Source: Diphasiastrum complanatum (lineage: Eukaryota > Streptophyta > Lycopodiopsida > Lycopodiales > Lycopodiaceae). From it: a DNA stretch of 64,000 bases. The number at the start of each line of letters is the position of its first letter. The stretch's first letter is position 1. Shown here one piece after another: positions 19,653 through 32,935 of this stretch. Below the pieces are notes generated by a model that worked only from the letters and a program-made list of their open reading frames with translations, had not been told where the DNA came from and did not search any database. Made by a program: the position numbers and the translations under genes. Location: contig CM055110.1 in assembly GCA_029204225.1 (NCBI GenBank), forward strand, positions 47,838,921-47,902,920, read 5' to 3'.

Positions 19653-20803
19653 TGTTGGTTGATTCTGACGAATCCCCAAGATACTCGGACAGAGCAACTC
19701 AAGAGCACCTCTCACCTTAGACCGAGGAGGTTTCTGAGAAGACGAGACTAATGAAGACTGAGAGCCGAGTATGAGAGCCAAGAAATGCTAGTTAGTAATA
19801 ACAAGCAATAACTATGTAAGCCTCATGGTGAATCCCGAAAGATGGAATGACCATGTAGGAACTAGTATTTCTAAGCAAATGTAATAAATGCAAGTAGATC
19901 CCTCTTAAAGAAAGTAGAGTGAGCCACATTTTGATGGTGACCTCTATTGGAGAGCAATATTCCACTTGTACTTGGTGAAATGTGGAAATTCCACTAGGAT
20001 GCCACCTAAGGAGCTCTCTTGCTTATTTAAGAGACTCTCTCTTTGTGAAGAGAAGCTTTTGCATTGTATCTACTCCATGCCTAATAAAAAGATTTTCTAT
20101 GAGTTTGATGCTACACTAAGCTCCTTGATCATGATGGTTTTCTTGAGTGATGCCCCTATGATCATGCCCTTCCATTCATATTGTGTGTGGTTGTGGATTA
20201 GTTTTCTTGCTTTCCTAGTTGTGGATTAGCTTTCTTGTTTTCTTGTGGATTAATGTAGAAGCTAGCATTCAAGCAAACTAATTAGGCTGGATCTGTGGTG
20301 TGATTCTTGCATATCTATGTACAATCCAGTTCTTGATGTTCTTGGGATGTCCAAGAATCAGAAGACTAGTTGGTTTCTTGATTCTTGGACTTCTAACATG
20401 CTATAGATTAGTTTCTTGTTTCTTGTTTTGTCAATTTATGCAAGGTAGTTCAGTGTTAATGTAGTGCAAGCTCTGATTTCAGTCCGTTTTAAGTGTAGGT
20501 AGCTGTAGAATCTATAGAATGTTCATTGGTTTGTATGCTGATCTGTGAATGAGTGTTCTTGGCTTGCATCCATGTAGAATGTAAGTACGTTCAAGAGCGA
20601 CGTCCCTGAGTAGTCCTCTGACAAACAGGACATAAAGAAAATACTAAACGACACTCTGTCCCTTCTGCCTGGGTTGGCATTGTTAAATCAAGAAGACATC
20701 TAACGAATGCCTTTGGTAACAGGCAAAAACGATTCTGAAGAAGTAGAAAGAATTAGAGAAATGAGTAAACAACAGGTCCTCTGTAGCAGGGGATTTGTCA
20801 ACA
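19653..20803 (+). repeat. 5' LTR of element L, copy 1
   Basis: 1151 bp, beginning TGTTGGTTGATTCTGACG and ending TGTCAACA. It aligns over its length with 53233-54387 and in part with 56728-57603. A perfect 12-bp stem (GTCCAAGAATCA at 20349-20360 with its complement at 20379-20390, 18-nt loop) is shared with copy 2. Confidence 0.9.
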
Positions 20804-20819
20804 TTTGACACCGTTGCCC
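20804..20819 (+). promoter_or_regulatory. Primer binding site of element L, copy 1
   Basis: TTTGACACCGTTGCCC directly follows the LTR. It resembles the plant gypsy primer site TTGGCGCCGTTGCC (Asp tRNA type) with substitutions. Copy 2 has TTTGGCACCATTGCC at the same place. Confidence 0.7.
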
Positions 20820-21058
20820 ATTGAACTCCAACACATTCTACATCAGAATCCCGCAACCTTGTCCACGCTCAGATCCCTACAACAACATTCCAATTCTTTA
20901 AGCAAATCTAAGTTTCTACACACTGACCAGAGCCACATCATCGGCTACATCATTCCCAAATCCACGAGCTGTTAGCCTCGCCAATCACTTGTCAAGAAAC
21001 ACACTCACAGACCTGGATTCGATTCTATTCAAGCTCACGCTCCTCCTATTCCGCACGC

Positions 21059-21716
21059 TGAAATCTCAATCGGAGCCCAGGCTTCGACTGTCAACTGGAG
21101 CTCCAGCTCACTGCTCAACCGGAGCTCACGCTTCAAATCTCAACCGGAGCTCTCTGTAAAATCTCAACCGCCCCATCTTAAATCTCGACCGAAGCGCACG
21201 CTGGAATCTTAGCCAAAGTGTTCGCTAAGATCTCAACCGAAGCACTCACTAGAATCTCAGCCAAAGCGCTTGCTGAAATCTCGACCGAAGCGCTTGTTGA
21301 AATCTCGACCGAAGTGGCTGCTCAGATCTCGACCGAAGTGGCTGCTCAGATCTCGACCGGAGCTGAAGTGATCTCAACCGGAGCAATCTCGACCGAAGTG
21401 CTCCCTGAGATCTCGACAGAAGTATCGCTGGAGTCTCGAACGAAGTGCTCCCCGAGGTCTCGACCGAAGTGCTCCCTGAGATCTCAACCGAAGTATGGCT
21501 GGAGTCTCGACCGAAGTATCGCTGGAGTCTCGACCGAAGTGCTCCCTGAGGTCTCAACCGAAGTGCTCCCTGCAATCTCGACTGAAGTACCGCTGAAGTC
21601 TCGATCGAAGTGTTCGATCAGATCTCAACTGAACCAATCAGATCAAATCCCGACCAGAGCAAGCAGATCAAATCTCGACCGGAGCAATTAGCACCCAATC
21701 TCGACCGGACCATAAC
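21059..21716 (+). repeat. Minisatellite in element L leader, copy 1
   Basis: More than 25 degenerate units built on ATCTCGACCGAAG with a period mostly of 24 bp. Because 24 is a multiple of three, a 157-codon frame (21218-21691) reads repeats such as ISTEVAAQ and ISTEALVE. The array starts about 240 bp after the primer site. I regard the frame as a by-product of the repeat rather than a gene. Confidence 0.9.
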
Positions 21717-22879
21717 TTTTGATCAACACCTCTGATTGCCATTTCGACCGAACCACCATCTTCCCAAAACCTTTGAGACTGAATAAAAAAATACCAAATT
21801 TTTTTCAAAAAACAACACTCATACCAATAGAAAGCCCTTTTTATACTGAGTCTCCACCTTCACTTCCTTCAACACCCTCTTGCATGTCTCAATGTAAAGT
21901 TAGGACACAATGGTTTTGATGTGGCTTGAGTTCATACAAGGTCATATTTGACCAATTCCATGTGAAAATCTACATGCATGTCAATCTAGACATTGTCAAC
22001 ATTATTGCATGTCATACTAGACCAACTAGACTTTATGCACTTCATACTAGACCAACTAGACCAAATACTTTGTACATATCCAAGGTATGTGAATTGAGCA
22101 CATATCCTTGTAGAATAGGGTGAGTTTGGGTTAGGTGTCTCTGGAGGCCATGATAGCAGTAGTAGAATGATTCTAGATAGTTCTAGAAAGTTTGAAATTT
22201 TTTTAAAATTTCAGCATGAACTCTTGTGCAAAAATCTAGAATGAACTCGTGGAGAGGATGGGGAGTCCTATATATAGATTTTTTTGGGTAGGAAATCGCA
22301 AAGTCACCCAATAATCATCCTCAATGCCTACGATCTCTCAGTGAGGTTCGCAAATTTTGAGGCAATGTTCTGAGATCCGGCGAGTTCCTATAAATGTTTT
22401 CTTTGTACAAAAATGAGTGAAATTGTCTAACAGTTCAAAAATTGGTATGATCAGAATTCACGAATGTGACATAGAAATTGTGCAACTAATTTTGAGACTC
22501 AGCGAATTATCTATAAATTCTGTTAGTGAGGATCTGATGAGAAAGTGATTTTTTCTATTTTTGAAAGGTCTGATGTTGTACTGGAAATCACGGAGGTGAT
22601 AAATGAATCGTACACAATGAAAATGTGTCTAAGCGAATTCTATCTGATTTGATTGTGCATCAAAATTTCAGAAAAAAAAAAAATGAATCTTGTGGTTGCA
22701 TAGAAAAAGACTGATTGAGTTCTTGAGCTGATGATATCTTGATGTTTTAAACAAAGAAACATGCCAAAATTTGTCAAAATGGCAAGCAAACAATAAGTAG
22801 AAAAAATAAACAAAATTTAGAAAATAAAATAAACTAGTACATATCAAGATAAAAACAGGGTTCATTGTACTTTCTGAGT
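21717..22879. other. Gene-free region with LTR-like TATA
   Basis: No domain. A duplicated phrase CATACTAGACCAACTAGAC occurs at about 22012 and 22042. TATATATAG at about 22270 could be an LTR promoter. No 3' LTR of element L copy 1 is seen, so its right end is lost or lies in this region. Confidence 0.4.
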
Positions 22880-23707
22880 ATGCTTCCATTGACCATAGTG
22901 TCTAAGGTATCACCTTGTAGGTTTGGAGTTGGACATATCCAGAGGCAAATATCTTCTAAATGACATAAGGTCCTTGGCCGAAAAAATTCAGTTTGCTCTT
23001 GAATGTTTTGGCTTGGTATAAGAGGACCTTGTCTCCAACGTGAAACTCTTTGAGTTTTAAAGATCGATCACGCAGTGCCTTTTGTCAACGTTTGTGGACT
23101 TGTTGAGCATGGATGTTGATCCGTCGTGTTTCACACAGTTGCTCTAGATGGAATAATCTATTAGATAGAATCTGTCGATTATTTAGCTCTAGATTATATG
23201 CTACTCGTAGGAATGGAATGCAGAATTCCACAGGCATGAAGGCTTCCTGGCCATTTACTAGCTAAACATGTGGCTCTTTTTGGGGTAGTGCGATAGGCCC
23301 ATAGAGAATCGTGAAGTTTTAGCTCCCAATCGGCTGGACTTGACGATCTTGGTTAGAACACCACATAAGATTCTGTTGGTGGATTCCGCCTGGCCATTGC
23401 ATCGTGGATAATATAGGAAACTTTTGCGAGGTACCACAAATAATTTTGAAAGTAGATATGCTACGATAGAGTTAAGGAAATGTGTACCCCTTATCGTTGA
23501 TAAGTTTTAGAGGACATCTGAAATGAACAATAACCTGTTTATAGAGAAATTTTGTGGTATAACGAGCGTCAACATTTCGAATAGGTCCGTAGCCACTACA
23601 ATATATCTAGATTGAGTGTGTTGAGCAGCGGGACTGATCGTTCCAACATAATCAATGATTATGAGTGTGCATATGGTCATAATTAATGGTTGGAGGTCTA
23701 AACTCAT
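22880..23707 (-). pseudogene. Gypsy (OTA-type) integrase core and C-terminus
   Basis: On the minus strand the core reads IDYVGTISPAA and SRYIVVATD (23507-23700), then YPRCNGQAEST near 23390-23400 with the catalytic Glu context, then LKEFHVGDKVLLY and LNFFGQGPYVI near 22960-23060. These match the non-chromovirus Ty3/gypsy integrase (compare 33200-33940 on the plus strand). Frameshifts and stops are frequent. It is cut at the right by LTR-Y sequence. Confidence 0.82.
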
Positions 23708-24058
23708 GATGGTGGATTTGTGGGTCTATCAGTAAGTCATCGGGGAACGGGATGACGTGGCCCAGATAGGCTGCAGAGGTGTTCAGTGAGGAGTCACAGT
23801 GCACTACTAGTGGTGCATGGGCCTTGGAGGGTATAAGTATACCTATTGGCCTCTCACTAGTGAATGCTTGATTGTGGTGCTAGTAGTTACATACTGCTCG
23901 TATGGCTCCTATATCCCTTATGAGAGATTGATCCATAGCTTGGGGGCTAGATTCGTAAGATCTAGGTTTGGTTGGGTTGGTTTGTCCACCATCCATTTCC
24001 CTTGTGTTGCTTTGTTATTGGCTTGCTTGGCTAGGGCATCCTTGGTATGGGCTTTACA
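23665..24058 (+). repeat. LTR-Y, 5' truncated copy
   Basis: It aligns in inverse orientation with 41760-42170, sharing CACTACTAGTGGTGCA, GGGTATAAGTATACCTATTGG and the TATCAGTAAGTCAT region, and ends GGGCTTTACA. The TATAAGTAT near 23832 is a likely TATA box. The left part of the LTR is missing where it meets the integrase relic. Confidence 0.8.
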
Positions 24059-24059
24059 T

Positions 24060-24072
24060 TGGTATCAGAGCC
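24060..24072 (+). promoter_or_regulatory. Primer binding site after LTR-Y
   Basis: TGGTATCAGAGCC one base after the LTR, the initiator Met-tRNA complement. Confidence 0.9.
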
Positions 24073-25097
24073 AAAGCTAAGCGGTTTTGTCATGGTAGAA
24101 GTGCTCATGATGAGGCCAAGGATTAGGAAGGGGATCTTAGTGATGGATCGTGAATTCTTTGAGAGAGCAAAAGTTATGAGCAAGAACTTGGTGGGTGTTT
24201 CACATTTCTCTTCTCAAATCATGGGATTTCAAAAGGATATTAATTGTATGGTAGATGTGCTACCAAAAAATGCAAACGATTTGATAAAGCTAGCCACTAC
24301 TTGGAAGATAACTACGACTTTGCTAAGGCTTTTCCAACTATCAAAGGTGAACAAAAATAACAAGATCTTGCTAAGGCTCCCCAACTAGCAAGATCATTAA
24401 TCTAAGTCCTACTTAACACCAAAAAGGTGTTTGAAAATAAGATTGAGGCTAATACTAAGCATCAAGCAATAAAAAGCATGCCATAATAAACCTATGAAAA
24501 GGAGGCAAGCGAAGGCCAGAGGACCTTCCCTCAAGCTATGCACCTTCCCAAAGGGAACACAATGAAAATAGAAGACGATCTCAAAAGAGAGCAATTTACC
24601 ATAATCTCAAAGTGTTATTTACAAGGGAGATGCATCTCTTCTTAGCAAGAAGTGCCTTCCATAAACATCCACTATCTTGTGGGATTAGTTTCTAAACCAG
24701 TCATTCTAAGGCTTCTCAACTTCTAACTTAGAACTTAGGATTTTTAGAATCTCTAACTCTAGACTTAAGATAGCTTAAGATAACTTAAAATCTTTCTAAG
24801 TTTAAGTTTTCTTAAGTCTAAGTTTTTTATTTATTTAAGCTTCTACCCATGGACTTACAAAACACATGCCATAGTAGAAGTTTATTAACATTTACTCCTA
24901 TGTGGACTTACAATACACATGCCACAGAGTTTTATTTCTTTTTGTATTTTTGACTGTGTTGCTAACAGATTTGGCCCAATCATCATCTAGCATGTGTACT
25001 TGCTCGAGTTACCTCTAATGCCAAAATTGGCCTAATAACCTACTAACATGTGGATTGACATAAAAAAGTCAACATACCCCCTAACTCAACATAGATA
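24073..25097 (+). pseudogene. Decayed 5' internal region of element Y2
   Basis: Leader and probable gag of the element started by the primer site at 24060. A 113-codon frame (24047-24388) runs through the primer site and includes DREFFERAKVMSKN, not diagnostic. The rest is stop-rich. Confidence 0.4.
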
Positions 25098-25690
25098 ACT
25101 TTTACAAATTTTCAGAAAATATTGTTTGTCTTTATTTCAATTCAACACTAATAGTCGAGGAGCAACAAATAGCATGGACCTTAATAGATGATTTCAAATA
25201 TGTATTTCTCTCTAAACTACATCATGGCTCACCACCCAAAATGGCAATAGATCGTCAAATAGAGGAAGTGTCTAGATGTGAATTTGTCTTTTGTCAACCT
25301 TATAGGTTTAATAAAATAGAGAAAGATGAACTGGCTCGACAAATAGAAGAGTATCCTGGTTGGGACATATGTGACTTAGTAAATCATCATGGGGTGCACC
25401 TATTCCTTTGAAGAACTAAAATGACAGGATTATTCACATTTCCATGATTACAAGGCGTTGAATAAGGTTACCATAACAAATGTATACTCATTATATAGAG
25501 TGAATTATCTTGTAGGCCGTTTTGGTGGAGCTAAATGCCTTACTAAGATCCATCTCAAAATAGGCTATCAAGACGTGATCTAGAATTCGTTTTGGCCATT
25601 ATGAATTTTTAGTTTTACCATTTGGTTTGACTAATGCTCACAATACATTTCATAAGATGATATATGACTTGTTCCATCCCTATCGACTTC
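25098..25690 (+). pseudogene. Gypsy reverse transcriptase relic, N-terminal half
   Basis: In shifting frames the plus strand reads LHHGSPPKMAID, RFNKIEKDELARQIEEY, ALNKVTITNVYSLYRVN, GGAKCLTKIHLKIGYQ and FGHYEFLVLPFGLTNAHNTFHKMIYDL, the order of gypsy RT fingers and palm up to the segment before the YLDD motif, where it is truncated. The lineage looks chromovirus-like, so it may belong to the same element as 24060. Confidence 0.85.
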
Positions 25691-25734
25691 GAAATCGATT
25701 CAAGCAACCATAATGGCCACGGCTCCACATAATT

Positions 25735-26878
25735 GTAGCACCCTGGCGCGTCAGGGTGCGAGGTGAGGAAGGCCTCCAAATCCAAGGTAGAGCCTCCAAA
25801 TGTCCTCCAAGCAACCTGCAAGCTTCAAGATGCTCCCCAACTCCAAGCTAGGATGCCTCCACCTGCAAGTAAGGATCTGCAAGCCTCCAAGGATCTCTCC
25901 TCCACCTGTGTCCCTACTTTTTAAACACAAAGATAGATAACAAGCTGGCCTCAAGTATTCACCACCCAACCATAGCTAGATCCAAGCTCCAAGCAAGACC
26001 TATCTAGCATCCCCTTGCTAACCATAAACAAATCACAAGCATACCACAACACTCCATAGCATTCTCAAGATCCAAACCCTACTTATGTCCTATACCATAA
26101 ACAAGGTCCAAACCTCAAGCATACTACCACAAGAAAGCACTCTACACACTAGTAGCAACAGTAGAGCATAAGCAAAGCAAACAAGAGAGATCTCCCCCTC
26201 CCAATGGGCACCCTACTACTACCCTCATATAGATGGCCCATGGACCCCTCCAATGCACTATGGAGTTCCATGCTCATCCAATGAGAGAGAGAGAAGCCTA
26301 GGGGAGCTAAAGAATCTCCAAGAGCCTCCATAGGCTAATGGAATGTCAAGAGACTCCTTCCATAACCTATGACTCTTTGAATGCAGTGGAATGTCAAGAG
26401 ACTCCTTCCATAACCTATGACTCTTTGAATGCCTTTCTTGTGGGAGTTGGGAACTCAATGGACACTTTAGAAGGGCGCCCTCCTACTAGGTCCCATTGCC
26501 CAAGTTGTGCAAGTATACTTTGGTCCTAGACCAATAAAGTGATATGGTTCAAGGTTGAGGCCCAAGGTTTAGAAAAATAGTCATCCAATGACTTTCTAAC
26601 ACCTCTCTAGGTTCCATACCTCCATCCAAGGTATAGACACCTACCTGCCCTTACCCAAGGACACTAGTACCTTAATCTAAGACACCTACCCTTAATACTA
26701 AGGGTATCCCTTATCCAAGGGTCACATGACTCCATACCTCCAACTAAGGTATAGTCACTTGCCTGTCCTTATCTAAGGGCACATATCCTTAATCCTAAGG
26801 GTACCTTGCCATTTAGCCCCCAACACAAAATGGACTAATAGGGGTCTGAAGTACTGCTAGTTACATAGGTATGTAACA
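25735..26878. repeat. LTR-like repeat region with hairpins and duplications
   Basis: It begins TGTAGCACCCTGGCGCGTCAGG, which folds into a 7-bp stem (CACCCTG/CAGGGTG, 25739-25758), and ends at GTTACATAGGTATGTAAC (perfect 8-bp stem, 26859-26876). Inside are a 48-bp tandem duplication (26339-26386 and 26387-26434) and two copies of an about 113-bp unit (from 26618 and 26731). TG...CA ends suggest an LTR, but no standard primer site follows, so this is uncertain. Confidence 0.4.
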
Positions 26879-28630
26879 CTTACCGTATCAGGGCATTCCA
26901 CCATTTTGATCAGTCTCATGGTATTGTTCCGTATCAATCTATGAATTTAGTACATACGTGTTTGAAAACTAGCTGTGCTAAATGGATTGCAACTCACAAC
27001 AGGGGATATAAGCATGGATTAGTACTCAAATATAGAGGCAAATCCATGTCATACTGATACATGTACCTATCGTGCAAAATGTAGGTGATGCACCATTTTC
27101 GTAATCCTTGAGTATATCCATGCTTCCCAAGAGCACGCCAGCTATCACTCTGTTTCATACATTTTAAATGCTAATCATGTCTTAAAAGTAAAGCAATACA
27201 TGTGTACGCTTATACTTGGCCAAGCATTTTACGTAACATTTGCAATAGGATTAGGGCAACTCCATGTCGTTCCAATCCCTATGAATGTGGTGATCTCTTG
27301 CACAACTCCATGTGCTTTTAAGAGTGCCTAGATTATCAATACTTGTTTCATTGGTTGTTACCTATTATTACATCTTAATGGGCAGAAACTGAGAACGATC
27401 AAATGTGTTGTCTTATTTAGTGAGGTTTACCAAAAAGAGATTAATTCGATGGTTTACTATTTCCAAATGTAGGTTAGGTAGGCACATTGTCCTACTCCCT
27501 AGCCTCTTATTCATCACCTTACCATGTCCACTTTTATAGATACAACCATTTTTAGTGCTTGTGATACAACAACCAAATAACGTTTAGAGCACTAACTTGA
27601 ATAGCTGGCGTGAGAGAATCATGTGAGGAAATCATGGTTGTTTCAAAAGACATCTCCTTCAAAAAATGGTTATTGACAAGTCTGAGTCTATTTATTGCCA
27701 TAAATTTTCAAAGATTTTAGGAGAGAGTCACAAATAGCATCATACGCAAGTACTTAGATTTGGATCAAATTTGCTTCTTATGCTAATTTTACTAGCATAG
27801 CATTGTATGTGTACTACCATTACTTTTAATCACAACCACGTGTGCCATATACATACCTGGATCGAAGTGTATTCCAAATCAAATAGAATGGAGGATTCAA
27901 TCATAAATTTTATTAACCGGTATAAAAAGACCATATTTCATTCATTAAGTATGCCCTCATTCAACTTATGACATATCATAGAAGCCAAATTTAGTGTGAA
28001 CAGACCAGATATTGTGCTAGTTGTTGTCCATCAGCGATGGACCAGTCATTGTCCATCAACGATGGACCACATTTTTTTCAACAAAGCAATGGATAAAAGT
28101 TAAAGAATAGCTCCATAGTTGTTTAACCAACGATGGCAACCAGCGATGGAGGTAAAAAATCAAGCCATAGCTTTGTGAAAACATGAATCCTTCAGATGTA
28201 GCATCATAGATGCAGTGCATTGTTGTCCAAAAAGAGGTTTTTGTGGTAAATGCTAGCATTCAAGCATGCATATATGTGTATATTTTTTTGAGCAGATGCG
28301 CAAATGGTAGCGAGTAGTCAGCGTTGTCCCAACGCTTTACACTACCTTGCAAAAGTGCATTCCTTTGTATAGAAATCAATTGCCATTATTGCAAGCATAT
28401 ATGCATTCATCTATATGTGGTAGGTCGCATTTGACAAGCCATAAACAATCTAGAAATAGTTTGCATTCATTGCTTATCCAGAAGCACAACAAAAAACTCA
28501 CTTAAGTGAGTGTGTGGATTGTGATCCAGCTCTCTACCTCATCCTTATTTTGTGAAGGAAATCATTAACAATCAAGCTATCTTCAAGTAGACTGAAAAAA
28601 TAGCAACGTGAATGGAAAATTATAGTAAAG
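26879..28630. other. Gene-free region
   Basis: I see no coding domain on either strand. The only structure is a pair of hairpins at 28026-28042 and 28051-28067 (GTCCATC-AGC/AAC-GATGGAC). Confidence 0.5.
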
Positions 28631-29135
<505 letters not shown>

Positions 29136-29267
29136 AACACAAAACTTATATTAAATGCATGGGGCTCATCATACTTCCTTTTAGTGTATCATGACCTTGC
29201 ATCACAACAATCTAATGCAGATTCATTCAACCAATTTTACTTGTCATAAACTGCATAATTGCATCAT

Positions 29268-30016
<749 letters not shown>

Positions 30017-30155
30017 CACTACAATCATGATGAATGTATGGATAGTGTAGGAAGGGGTAGTGTTAAGGTGGTGTAGTGTTAGTGAAAAAAGTAGAAAGCA
30101 ACTAAAGATAGCATATAAGCTAGGTTAGGATCCTATCCAAGTATTCTAACCATCT

Positions 30156-30420
30156 TTGATAGGTGGAAGGGCCATTCACCGACCAAACCTACATCCCTAC
30201 AGTGGTGTTGTTGCTAGGGATAGGCTTTCACTAACTAGTTTAGTGGTGTTTTTAGTTGTTTTTGTTTTTAGGTATTGTGGACCATGGTTGATCATTAAGA
30301 AGGTGATCCAAGTAGCTTATGAGGTACAGCTACCTGGGGATGCAAGTTGCATCCAATATTCCATGCTAGCAAACTGAAGAAATGTTTGCACAATGGCGAT
30401 AGCCTGGTGGAAGGTCTAGT
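30156..30420 (+). pseudogene. Gypsy integrase C-terminal (GPY/F) fragment
   Basis: The plus strand reads RYCGPWLIIKKV and AYEVQLP, the GPY/F module of Ty3/gypsy integrase, then a stop within the region that normally reads HPVFHxSLLK. No integrase core lies upstream, so only the tail survives. Confidence 0.75.
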
Positions 30421-30949
30421 GAGGTGGATTTTGGGTAGAGTTAGCTTGTTTTATGTATTTTGGTGTGCTTGGATTGTTCACAGCTAGCGAAGGAGGTGTG
30501 AAAGGGTAGAGGAGGCCCTAAACAGCCTCTAAGGGCTTGACATCCAGCTAAAAACCTTGAAAAACTCAAAAAAATACACAAATCTACATTTTGGAGGGAA
30601 AAGAGACAAAACTTTAATCAGATTCTGTTTTCTCCAAAACCAATGGGAACCAACCCTCGCATTACTAGCAGTAGCTCCAGGGTATTGTCCCAGACCTGCA
30701 TAGAAGCCTGCGAGAGTTGGTTCCAAGCAGATCTTGAAAAATCACAGAACCAGCTGCAGTATCCCTGTTGAGAAAATGTATGGTGCTCAATTTGCACTCA
30801 GAACCATACAGCCAATGAGTGTCCGGTTTTAAAACAAAACTTGAGATTGACATAGAGATTCTGTCATCTATGCAATGCATCATTGCACGAGACGACATTT
30901 TGCACATTTAACCCTCGGATCATACAGTAGAAGAGGAGTCCTTATCAGA
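30421..30949. other. Gene-free region
   Basis: No recognisable coding or repeat structure beyond AT-rich DNA. Small ORFs on both strands are unsupported. Confidence 0.4.
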
Positions 30950-31440
30950 CCTCTGATCCTTATCATCAAGGGGCACCCAATGTGGCACCGAGGTATGGCA
31001 CGCCAAACAATCACCAGCACATGGCCTTACTGGCACCACCAGGGCCTACTAACAACCAAGTGGCTCATGTGAATTTAGCAGCAACGAAACAAGAAGTAAT
31101 AGCACCACCTTAACCTGAGCAACAGCAATGGTATGGATCAGACAAGATGTTTGTGGATCCAGCCATTAACGAGTATTATGCGACCTATGCAGCTCAACCT
31201 CAGTGCCAAGGTGGCAGAAACTACGGCCGCTACGGATGTGGCGAAGGCCATAGAATTGCATAATGTCCTTACAAGGGACAATACACATTCTTTTGTATAG
31301 AGAATGCAGTTATGGACACTGCTACAAGAATTGTCCATTCAGACCTGGAACAAGTACACCATTGAATCTAATCAAGTACACCTTACAGCAGTTCCAGGAG
31401 ACATGCCATCAGAAAAACAACACTTCTATGTCCTAGTGCT
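30950..31440 (+). pseudogene. OTA gypsy gag C-terminus with zinc knuckles
   Basis: Proline/glutamine-rich sequence (QQQWYGSDKMF) leads to YGCGEGHRIA followed by a stop and CPYKG, then in another frame ECSYGHCYKNCP. These are two CCHC knuckles, the first with its leading Cys lost. Confidence 0.7.
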
Positions 31441-32560
31441 AGTAGTCACATGAGCACAAAAGCAGAAGGAAGTGACTCCCTCACCACCCCCGTCAGTCTC
31501 CAAAGACCAACCCTCAGCTGCGAAATTGTATCTGAATGTGAGTGGTGAAACCAATTACACCAAAAGCTGATGACAAATTGTCCACTACTGATCATACAAT
31601 TGATTGCCCAAGGTAAGCCAGGGGAGGTCATTATGACTCGGAAACGAATATCATAGATGGACATACGCAATGGCAATTATTGACTGTATGGCTGGACATG
31701 TGTGTCAATGGGATTCAAATCCAGAGCCCAACACATCTTCACCCAAGTGCTATACATTGGGCACACCAATCACTTTCGGGGTGAACATGATCAATGTAGC
31801 ATAGCTGTCAGCAGAAGCTATTGAGAACCTTGTGGACGATGATTTAGTCCCTTGGCAACATTTTTTTACCTACAACAAGGAGACTGAGCTTACAGATGAA
31901 CAGGTCTTGCAACATATGGACCCAGATCGTTATGGAATGAAGAAAGTACCAACTCAGCCTCCACAGAAATCCGCAACGGCTAAAGTTTCCAAGATAGATC
32001 CACCCAAGGCACCTGGCAACAAGAAGAACCAACTGAGACAACGTTATAACCAGGTGATCTGATGGAGTGATCTACCAGAGGAGCTGGCCATAGCCACAGT
32101 GGATGTGGATATTTGCAATCATAAAACGAATGTCGCACCAGTTTTGAATAATGACAACAAGGATGAACCCACTTATATGAGCAGAAAAAGAAAAAAGAAG
32201 GTATCGGATTCCTTGAAGTCAGTCCGAATGGACTCAGATGCAGCGTCATCTTCCTCATAGATGACTGAAAATCCAAAAATTATGAGTCGAGCTAAGATCA
32301 ATATGTTGAAGGAGTAATCTCACCGAACAACAGTTCATGAGATGCCAGAAACCTTCAAGAACTATACCTTAGACGACGTAGTAATTATGATGTCGCAAGT
32401 TCAATGAGAACCTGATCAAAGTCAGGAACTAGCGGAACAAGTCTTCAAAGGACCTGCGCGAATGCAACCTATGAATCTAGCCGAGCCAGGTGAAGAAGAA
32501 AAGATCTGTATGTGGGAGAACAGTTAACACCTATCAATTCAAAAGACTGCCCTAATTACT
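31441..32560 (+). pseudogene. OTA gypsy protease/linker region, decayed
   Basis: A 76-codon frame (31832-32062) includes DDDLVPWQHFFTYNKETELTDEQ. The protease active site is not recognisable. The interval to the RT start is stop-rich. Confidence 0.5.
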
Positions 32561-32935
32561 GGTGGAATACAAGGATTGTTTCGCTTGGAATTATAGTGAT
32601 CTGAAGGATATCCCACCAACCGTAGTCCACAGCATACCATACCCTTGGTGGATGGAGCAGTCCCCAAGGTGAGTCATTACTATCGTTGCAACCCGCACTA
32701 TACAGAGTCGATCAAGCAAGAGTTGCAAAAATTGCTAGATGCTAATTTCATTTATGAAATCGATCACACAGAATGGGTGTCGTCGATAGTCATAGTACCC
32801 AAGAAGAACGGCAAAATGCGAATCTGTGTGGACCTGAAAGCGTTAAATGGAGTCACCAAGAAGGATCATTTTTCTGTACCCTCTATAGAATGTGTTCTAG
32901 ACAGAGTAGCAGGAGCAGAAGCCTAAGCTAGACCT
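32561..32935 (+). pseudogene. OTA gypsy reverse transcriptase, N-terminal part
   Basis: The frame 32645-32926 reads ESIKQELQKLLDANFIYEI, WVSSIVIVPKKNGKMRICVD and LKALNGVTKKDHF, the RT fingers. It ends where the palm with YxDD should begin; the next sequence is integrase. Confidence 0.9.
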
